Below, piece by piece: positions 1-4,297 of a stretch of DNA of 6,945 bases; position 1 is the first letter of the stretch; each line of letters begins with the position of its first letter. Under the pieces are notes generated by a model, which did no database searches, was not told the DNA's origin, and saw only the letters and a program-made list of their open reading frames with translations. The translations under genes were made by a program, and so were the position numbers. The stretch comes from Flavobacteriales bacterium UBA6165 (GTDB lineage Bacteria > Bacteroidota > Bacteroidia > Flavobacteriales_D > Crocinitomicaceae): contig DIUF01000051.1 in NCBI GenBank assembly GCA_002422285.1, forward strand, positions 1,649-8,593, in the 5' to 3' direction.

Positions 1-93
1 AAATTCCTGTCCGAATGTCTCGTATGGGTCGCTTTTACACGCTGAAAAGACAAGGACAAAAGATGCAAGGGCAAGAAAAAATGTGGTTCTCAT
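1..93 (-). CDS. Lipoprotein N-terminus, partial (cut by left window edge)
   Basis: Reading the minus strand from the ATG at 93-91 gives 31 open codons to the window edge. The peptide starts MRTTFFLALASFVLVFSAC and continues KSDPYETFGQEF. This is a classic bacterial lipoprotein signal: one Arg in the n-region, a hydrophobic core over about residues 5-16, and a lipobox ending FSA-Cys19. The cysteine is followed by a short polar stretch (KSD). The mature protein should be lipid-anchored in the envelope. Its function cannot be judged because the body lies outside the window. It is divergent from sufS, and a consensus Bacteroidota -7 element lies 16 bp upstream of the ATG, which supports this start. 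The reading is short, but signal peptide, lipobox and promoter agree. Confidence 0.8.
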   Translation of the reverse strand, partial: MRTTFFLALASFVLVFSACKSDPYETFGQEF

Positions 94-108
94 GTTCTAA
101 ATTTTACA

Positions 109-116
109 CAAAGGTA
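109..116 (-). promoter_or_regulatory. Bacteroidota -7 promoter element for the leftward lipoprotein gene
   Basis: On the minus strand the sequence is TACCTTTG, an exact match to the Bacteroidota sigma-ABfrA -7 consensus TAnnTTTG. It predicts a transcript start near 102 and a leader of only about 9 nt before the ATG at 93. The -33 region is poor: TTTTC at 141-137 is the nearest thing to a TTG box. The same 8-mer occurs in the sufS promoter on the other strand. Confidence 0.55.
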
Positions 117-177
117 TTGAAATGTGGTGGTTTAGGGAAAATAGCTCGGGTGATTTTTGTCAGGTCGACTTGAAAAC

Positions 178-210
178 GCCAAAAGCCATAAAAATAGTTG
201 GCCAAAAGCC
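178..210. repeat. 10-bp direct repeat plus 8-bp palindrome in the divergent promoter region
   Basis: GCCAAAAGCC occurs at 178-187 and again, identically, at 201-210. The copies are 23 bp apart start to start, close to two helical turns. The second copy overlaps the palindrome TTGGCCAA (198-205), and a partial TTGGCC recurs at 264-269 over the sufS -33 box. The pair lies 54 bp or more upstream of the sufS -33 element and about 60 bp upstream of the lipoprotein -7 element. That is a plausible place for a regulator that contacts either promoter. I do not recognise it as the site of a known regulator, and it could be chance in AT-rich DNA. Confidence 0.35.
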
Positions 211-263
211 CGTCATCGACCAAACATGCTAGGATTTCAATTGTTAAGTAACATGAGCCACAA

Positions 264-291
264 TTGGCCCTAAACATTTTCCCTACCTTTG
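264..291 (+). promoter_or_regulatory. Bacteroidota promoter for sufSE
   Basis: TTG at 264-266 (-33 box), a 17-bp spacer, then TACCTTTG at 284-291, an exact match to the phylum -7 consensus TAnnTTTG. Transcription should start near 298, leaving about 8 nt before the sufS ATG at 306 and no room for a Shine-Dalgarno sequence. The reading frame stays open back to the TTG at 264, but that codon is the -33 box and lies upstream of the predicted transcript, so it is not the start. Confidence 0.7.
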
Positions 292-305
292 CAACAGATT
301 ATAAC

Positions 306-1529
306 ATGATGAAGCCATTTAACGTAGAAGATATTCGTAAAGATTTTCCAATTTTAAGTCGAGAGGTTTACAACAAACCACTGGTCTATCTCGACAATGG
401 TGCGAGCTCACAAAAACCGAGCGTGGTCATTGACGGCGTAAAGGCGTATTACGAAAATGACAATGCCAATATCCATCGCGGTGTACATCACCTTTCGCAG
501 ATGGCGACTGATCGCTATGAGCAGGCGCGTGAAACCATCAGCAAAGCCATCAATTCTAAGCACACGCATGAAGTCATTTTCACAAAAGGTGCTACGGAAA
601 GCATCAATTTGGTGGCGTTTTCTTTTGGTGAACTGCTGCAAAAAGGCGATGAAATCCTGATTTCACACATGGAGCACCACGCCAATATTGTGCCTTGGCA
701 AATGTTGTGTGAACGCAAAGGCACCGTTTTGAAAGTGATTCCAATGTTGGAGAACGGCACACTTGATATGGCGGCTTTTGATTCTTTGTTGACCGAAAAA
801 ACAAAATTGTTGGCCGTGGTTCATGTTTCCAATACGCTGGGCACAATCAATCCGATCGAAGAAATGATTCAAAAGGCTCATCAAGTTGGAGCCAAAGTGT
901 TGATTGACGCTTCGCAAAGCATTCAGCACCAGCGCTTGGATGTTCAGGCCATAAACTGCGATTTTTTGGTTTTTTCTGGACATAAAGTTTTCGCGCCAAC
1001 AGGTACTGGAATTCTCTATGGAAAAGAGGATGTTTTAAACGCCATGCCGCCTTATCAAGGTGGAGGCGATATGATTGATCGCGTTACATTTGAAAAAACA
1101 ACCTACAATACCTTGCCCCACAAGTTTGAAGCTGGAACACCACACATTTCAGGCGGAATTGGTCTCGGGTTGGCTTTCGAATACTTGAACAACATCGATT
1201 TTGAAGGTGCCATGAATCATGAAAAAGCGCTTCTGAAATACGCCACTGAAAAACTGTTGACCATCGATGGATTGCGCATTTACGGTACAGCTGACCACAA
1301 AGCATCCACCATTTCTTTTTTAATCGATGGTGTCCATCCCTTTGATGTTGGCGTGCTTTTAGACAAACAAGGCATTGCCGTGCGCACAGGTCACCATTGC
1401 ACGCAACCTATTATGGATTTTTACGGAATTCCTGGAACGGTTCGGGCTTCTTTCGCTTTTTACAATACTTTTGATGAGGTAGATGCGCTCCACAAAGCAT
1501 TGGAACGCGCTGCTGGCATTTTGAGATAA
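306..1529 (+). CDS. sufS: SufS-type cysteine desulfurase (group II, PLP-dependent)
   Basis: Removes sulfur from L-cysteine, giving alanine and a persulfide on the enzyme, which is passed on for cytoplasmic Fe-S cluster assembly. The 407-residue product matches the roughly 406 aa usual for SufS. Expected landmarks are present: MEHHAN with His124 over the PLP ring, the DASQS segment (201-205) with the cofactor-binding Asp, SGHK with Schiff-base Lys227, and RTGHHC with catalytic Cys365. These align one residue later than E. coli H123, K226 and C364. I chose the ATG at 306 because it gives the family's normal N-terminus (VEDIRKDFPIL) and lies just after a consensus promoter; the adjacent ATG at 309 is equally possible. 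sufE follows after 10 bp, so the two are almost certainly cotranscribed. No sufB, sufC or sufD is in the window, whereas in many Bacteroidota they precede sufS. Confidence 0.96.
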   Translation: MMKPFNVEDIRKDFPILSREVYNKPLVYLDNGASSQKPSVVIDGVKAYYENDNANIHRGVHHLSQMATDRYEQARETISKAINSKHTHEVIFTKGATESINLVAFSFGELLQKGDEILISHMEHHANIVPWQMLCERKGTVLKVIPMLENGTLDMAAFDSLLTEKTKLLAVVHVSNTLGTINPIEEMIQKAHQVGAKVLIDASQSIQHQRLDVQAINCDFLVFSGHKVFAPTGTGILYGKEDVLNAMPPYQGGGDMIDRVTFEKTTYNTLPHKFEAGTPHISGGIGLGLAFEYLNNIDFEGAMNHEKALLKYATEKLLTIDGLRIYGTADHKASTISFLIDGVHPFDVGVLLDKQGIAVRTGHHCTQPIMDFYGIPGTVRASFAFYNTFDEVDALHKALERAAGILR

Positions 1530-1539
1530 TAAATAACTT

Positions 1540-1956
1540 ATGCAAACCATAAACAATATCGAACAAGAAATCATTGAGGAATTTGAAATCTACGATGATT
1601 GGATGGACAAATACGAATTTTTGATCTCCTATGGCAAAGAATTGGCTCCCATGGACGAAAAGCTCAAAACCGATGACCGCTTGATCAAAGGTTGTCAGAG
1701 CAAAGTTTGGGTTGATGCCAATTACGATGGAGAAGTCATGCACTTTTCAGCAGATGCAGACGCCATTGTGACCAAAGGCATTATTGGACTTTTGGTGCGT
1801 GTGCTCGACAAGCAAAAACCAGAAGACATCGCCAAAGCGGAATTGAAATTCATCGATGAAATTGGTTTGAAAGAGCATTTAAGTCCAACGCGTTCAAATG
1901 GACTCTTAAGCATGGTGAAGCAGATGAAAATGTCTGCAATTCAAGCGCTTTCTTAG
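1540..1956 (+). CDS. sufE: SufE sulfur-acceptor protein
   Basis: The 138-residue SufE-family protein takes persulfide sulfur from SufS and strongly stimulates it. The acceptor cysteine is Cys52 in the family motif KGCQSKVWV (50-58), matching Cys51 of E. coli SufE. Also typical are the N-terminal helix with a DWMDKYEFLI-like segment (20-29) and the C-terminal SPTRSNGL segment carrying the conserved Arg. It starts 10 bp after the sufS stop, in the same direction and without its own promoter, and no Shine-Dalgarno sequence is visible. No strong terminator is seen after its TAG. The product is full length with nothing missing. Confidence 0.95.
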   Translation: MQTINNIEQEIIEEFEIYDDWMDKYEFLISYGKELAPMDEKLKTDDRLIKGCQSKVWVDANYDGEVMHFSADADAIVTKGIIGLLVRVLDKQKPEDIAKAELKFIDEIGLKEHLSPTRSNGLLSMVKQMKMSAIQALS

Positions 1957-2073
1957 AGCTAGTTTCTTTTGAATTGATTATACTTCTAGGTCTGATACAT
2001 AATTTTTCTGGTTTTTGTTTTTGGCAGTGTTTTTGTTATTGCATTGTTTTTCAATCACTATAAAATCATTCTG

Positions 2074-2655
2074 ATGCCTGAGAAAAGAGATTTGAAATTA
2101 GTTGAAAGTCCGATTTTGGGTCATTTGATTGCAATATGCTTGCTGGTTTTTTCTTGTGCTACCAATAAAGCACCTGTTGAAAAACCATTGCACTCCGTGG
2201 TTTTGAAATTTCAAAAACATGAGCCTTTTTGTGGCGGTGCTTATCCTAATCCTGAGCAACTACGAGGCTGGGTCTCTCCTATTACTAATCAACAATACGC
2301 TATTTTTAAAGCGGAAAACGACTCGGTGAAACATTCACAAAAGGCCAAACCTTTAGGGGTGTATAAAACGGATAGTTTGGGCCTTATTCATGGGGCGTTT
2401 TCAACAGGGTATTACTATGCCGTGCATGTCGATAAAACCATGAGTTTTGAGAATTTCTATAAAAAACACGAAATTCAATCGGATCAGTACAGACAATCTG
2501 GTGGTCGCCCGTGTTTTGAAGAATGGTATGCCACACCAGAAATGAGGTTTCAAGTTGTTTCAAGAGGGCTAAACAAATTTGAAGTAACCTTACAAAGCTA
2601 TTGTTTTATAGGTTTGATGCGTTGCATTAGTTGGGTGGGCCCCATGCCTCCATGA
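2074..2655 (+). CDS. Small cysteine-rich lipoprotein of unknown function
   Basis: Product of 193 residues. The ATG at 2074 gives a charged n-region (MPEKRDLK), a hydrophobic stretch from about 14 to 26 and a lipobox-like LVFSC with Cys28 as the probable lipidated residue. Phe at -2 is not ideal. An in-frame TTG at 2044 would only lengthen the n-region and was rejected. The mature part has four cysteines: Cys53 in EPFCGGAYPNPEQ, Cys147 in GRPCFEEW, then Cys177 and Cys184 near the C-terminus, enough for two disulfides. From memory, a CGGA-P-P-E motif early, a GxYY strand in the middle (112-115) and a Cys-x6-Cys near the end resemble small uncharacterised Flavobacteria lipoproteins with a beta-sandwich look, but I cannot check this. 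It follows sufE by 117 bp. That gap has no consensus promoter (only a weak TATAAAAT at 2059-2066), so readthrough from sufSE is possible. It converges on the next gene. Confidence 0.75.
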   Translation: MPEKRDLKLVESPILGHLIAICLLVFSCATNKAPVEKPLHSVVLKFQKHEPFCGGAYPNPEQLRGWVSPITNQQYAIFKAENDSVKHSQKAKPLGVYKTDSLGLIHGAFSTGYYYAVHVDKTMSFENFYKKHEIQSDQYRQSGGRPCFEEWYATPEMRFQVVSRGLNKFEVTLQSYCFIGLMRCISWVGPMPP

Positions 2656-2666
2656 AAAACCTTATT

Positions 2667-3446
2667 CTATAGAATTAACTTGAACAGTACTACCCTCAAA
2701 CTAAGCATCATCTGTCTTCCAACACTGAAATAACTTTGATTGGGGTTTTGTGCAAAAGGCGCATTTCCGTTTTCCCCAAGTCCAGATTCAAAATAGAAAT
2801 GCTCATAACGTCTTTTCGGATTCATAAAATTCACCAAACCACCATATTCAAATCGAATGGAAAATCCTGAGGTTAAAACTCCACATTCATCAGGCGACCG
2901 TGCCCAAACATAATTGATCCCAAACTCGCCCAAAGTACTGTAAGTCCTATTTCTAAAGCCTAAACCATCTTCAACATGGTCATATAGGTTATATAGACCA
3001 AAAAAAACTGTTTCACCAGGAATTGGTGAACCTTGAGTATCCCAAATCATAAAGTATGTTGACCATCCAAACCCCACCGTAAAAAAGGGGAAAATATTCT
3101 TTTCATGTAGTTTAGGATTGTACGAAACAAAAAAATGATTGTATCTTCCTTTGGCTGTATTGGTTGCAAGTACGTTATCGCCATATCCGCTGAAATCGGT
3201 ATACATTGGAAGGCGTTCTTCACGTCTGCCAAATTCCTTTTGTTCATAGGAAAAGCCATAAGTCCAATCTGAACAAGGCTGTTTAAAACCCATGACCATA
3301 TTGATTCCGTAAAAGTTCAAATCAGACATTTTATCCATTCCGCTTCCAAAGGAAAAACCCAACTCACCCATCAACTGAGCGCGAGTATCAAGCGGTTGAA
3401 ATAAACCCAAACAACACAAAGTAATTAGCACATTTAAAAGTTTCAT
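2667..3446 (-). CDS. Secreted, probably outer-membrane beta-barrel protein, function unknown
   Basis: Product of 259 residues. The ATG at 3446-3444 opens a Sec signal peptide (MKLLNVLITLCCLGLFQ...) with a likely signal peptidase I site after TRA (residue 23), leaving Gln as the first mature residue, which is common in Bacteroidota exported proteins. The mature chain alternates polar and aromatic residues in short strands, for example GELGFSFGSG (27-36), NHFFVSYNP, FFTVGFGWSTYF and GFSIRFEYGG, as in small outer-membrane barrels of about 8-12 strands. It ends in RVVLFKLIL, so the C-terminal residue is Leu rather than the usual Phe. I do not recognise a named family. It stops 11 bp from the convergent lipoprotein gene, and a 12-bp AT-rich palindrome (2664-2675) spans its stop codon. 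Upstream, TAATTTG (3472-3466, minus strand) is one base short of the -7 consensus. This is the first intact gene downstream of the toxin-antitoxin insertion. Confidence 0.75.
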   Translation of the reverse strand: MKLLNVLITLCCLGLFQPLDTRAQLMGELGFSFGSGMDKMSDLNFYGINMVMGFKQPCSDWTYGFSYEQKEFGRREERLPMYTDFSGYGDNVLATNTAKGRYNHFFVSYNPKLHEKNIFPFFTVGFGWSTYFMIWDTQGSPIPGETVFFGLYNLYDHVEDGLGFRNRTYSTLGEFGINYVWARSPDECGVLTSGFSIRFEYGGLVNFMNPKRRYEHFYFESGLGENGNAPFAQNPNQSYFSVGRQMMLSLRVVLFKLIL

Positions 3447-3525
3447 AATCGAGTATTAAAGAAACCAAATTACAAGATTAGAGCGAGTTGTGCTAGACTC
3501 CCGTGTACTATTTATTTAAAGTGTG

Positions 3526-3589
3526 TTAAAACATCGCCCGCATTTCAACTCCACCAGCGTGAATCATTCTGTTGTCTTCAGATTTTCGG
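3526..3589 (-). repeat. Displaced copy of the 3' end of the large outer-membrane gene
   Basis: This 64-bp stretch matches 4234-4297 at 59 of 64 positions, in the same orientation and with no gaps. On the minus strand it encodes RKSEDNRMIHAGG followed by VEMRAMF and a TAA stop. That is the last 20 residues of the large outer-membrane protein with one change (Asp for Gly). It has no start and its frame closes upstream, so it is a remnant and not a gene. The match begins exactly at the stop codon. It ends 12 bp short of the toxin stop codon, beyond which the two copies diverge. Of four differing codons, three are synonymous (Glu, Val, Arg). Confidence 0.9.
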
Positions 3590-3601
3590 TTGATAAGACG
3601 T

Positions 3602-3944
3602 TTAATAAAGCTCAATAATTTCTTGGGGATACAATTCGATTACTGATGAACGATCAATAGCTGCGATTATTAAATGAATATTGCTTTCAAAAAGGTCCAG
3701 TAAGGTGTTGTTCTTGATGTTGCCTGTTCGGACTAAAATGATTTTTTTGGGATACCCTTTGAGTACAAAAGCATTCAAAAAATCGACATCCTTGCTAATC
3801 ACAACAGCATCGTGATCAATGGAATAGCATATAATTTCATTGTCTTCACTGAAATTCTTATTCGGTAAATCACTTGTATGAACGGCATCGTGTCCAATTT
3901 TTCTTAGAAACGAAGCAAGTTTAAAAGGTAATTATGAACCTCAT
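3602..3944 (-). pseudogene. DUF5615 (COG4634) PIN-like toxin, frameshifted
   Basis: The ATG at 3944-3942 overlaps the antitoxin stop by 4 bp (ATGA) and reads M-R-F-I-I-T-F-stop. A second frame, blocked upstream by TAA at 3934-3932, reads LPFKLASFLRKIGHDAV and then continues without a break through SKDVDF and VRTGN to the TAA at 3604-3602. Together these are a DUF5615 toxin whose family start is M-x-F-L-I-D-A-Q-L-P. Joining them needs 11 extra nucleotides encoding Asp-Ala-Gln plus two bases. With those restored the gene would be 117 codons plus stop, the normal size. The break lies at an AATT, so slippage between short AATT repeats is a likely cause. The lost Asp is the first acidic residue of the predicted PIN-like nuclease site. 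Restart from GTG at 3802 would yield only 66 residues without it. The protein is probably inactive unless this is a sequencing error. Confidence 0.85.
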
Positions 3945-4174
3945 GACGCCATTTTGTGAACACTTTTCACTTGAATTAATTTCGAGGCAAAACTCAAACA
4001 GGCCAAAAAGTCCTCGTGTTCCAAATCAGGGTAATCCTCCAATAAATCTTGAATAGTCATTCCTGATGCCATCAATTCCAAGATATGCTCAACACTATAA
4101 CGCATGCCTCTGATGGTAGGTTTTCCATGACAAATATTTGGATTAATTGTGATTCTTGTTAAAAGCGTATCCAT
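3941..4174 (-). CDS. DUF433 (COG2442) antitoxin
   Basis: Intact 77-residue DUF433 protein, the usual partner of DUF5615 toxins. It is expected to bind and neutralise the toxin and to repress its own promoter. The family signature is clear: ITINPNICHGKPTIRGMR (8-25), YSVEHILELMASGMT (26-40) in the helix-turn-helix-like region, then DLLEDYPDL (43-51) and a last helix with EDFLACLSFASKL (54-66). The reading frame is open to 4216, but ATG 4174 gives the normal family N-terminus (MDTLLTRI) and lies just after a consensus promoter. ATG 4216 would fall at the -33 box. The stop overlaps the toxin ATG by 4 bp, so the pair was built for coupled translation. With the toxin broken, it may now serve only as a stand-alone DNA-binding protein or be on its way out. 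Confidence 0.9.
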   Translation of the reverse strand: MDTLLTRITINPNICHGKPTIRGMRYSVEHILELMASGMTIQDLLEDYPDLEHEDFLACLSFASKLIQVKSVHKMAS

Positions 4175-4186
4175 TACTTTTTTTTT

Positions 4187-4216
4187 CAAAAATAGAAAAT
4201 TTAATCGACGTAACAA
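4187..4216 (-). promoter_or_regulatory. Promoter of the toxin-antitoxin module
   Basis: On the minus strand TTG (4216-4214), a 19-bp spacer and TATTTTTG (4194-4187) match the Bacteroidota -33/-7 pattern. Transcription should start about 6 nt before the antitoxin ATG at 4174, in a run of nine A residues. The promoter begins only 17 bp beyond the stop codon of the large outer-membrane gene. The module therefore carries its own promoter, and there is no visible terminator between the two. Confidence 0.65.
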
Positions 4217-4233
4217 AAATGAAGATTTATTGC

Positions 4234-4297
4234 TTAAAACATCGCCCGCATCTCTACTCCACCAGCGTGAATCATCCTGTTACCTTCAGATTTTCGG
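4234..4297 (-). repeat. In-place copy of the duplicated 3' end of the large outer-membrane gene
   Basis: This is the last 20 codons and stop of the large outer-membrane gene, and it matches the displaced copy at 3526-3589 at 59 of 64 positions. The segment encodes the final beta-strand (GGVEMRAMF), whose terminal Phe is the usual recognition signal for the BAM outer-membrane assembly machinery. This end is therefore functionally essential to the barrel and must be kept intact by any insertion. Confidence 0.9.

Larger units (their letters stand above)
3526..4233. other. Candidate inserted block: toxin-antitoxin module bounded by direct repeats
   Basis: The 708-bp unit contains the displaced 64-bp gene end, the decayed toxin, the antitoxin and its promoter. 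It abuts the intact copy of the same gene end at 4234. A module lying between direct repeats of a host gene's 3' terminus is what is left when an element inserts into a gene end and supplies a replacement end, or when a circular molecule carrying a related gene end integrates by single crossover. No recombinase, transposase or terminal inverted repeat is present, so the mechanism is inferred and the outer limits are approximate. A short ATTTATT occurs near the outside of both copies (3510-3516, 4225-4231), but it is too simple to weigh. Confidence 0.55.

Noticed and set aside
264..305. Extended SufS start at TTG 264, adding 14 residues
   Set aside because: The TTG is the -33 promoter box, and the extension (MALNIFPTF...) lies upstream of the predicted transcript start. 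ATG 306 gives the family's normal N-terminus.
408..983. Minus-strand open frames opposite sufS
   Set aside because: They are antisense shadows of a gene whose catalytic motifs are all intact on the plus strand.
2044..2073. TTG start for the lipoprotein gene
   Set aside because: It adds ten residues before an already long n-region. ATG 2074 gives a workable signal peptide.
2664..2675. Palindrome ATTCTATAGAAT between convergent genes as a terminator
   Set aside because: It is perfect but AT-only at the centre, has no loop or following T-run, and overlaps a stop codon. Too weak to call.
3486..3500. GAGT...ACTC hairpin upstream of the barrel protein gene
   Set aside because: Only four base pairs and no U-tract; expected by chance.
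3602..3802. Short stand-alone 66-residue protein starting at GTG 3802
   Set aside because: The same frame continues upstream with clear DUF5615 sequence to 3931, so this is the back part of a broken toxin gene and not a gene of its own.
4175..4216. Longer antitoxin start at ATG 4216
   Set aside because: The extra residues (MLRRLNFLFLKKKV) are encoded by the promoter region, and the family's normal start is at ATG 4174.
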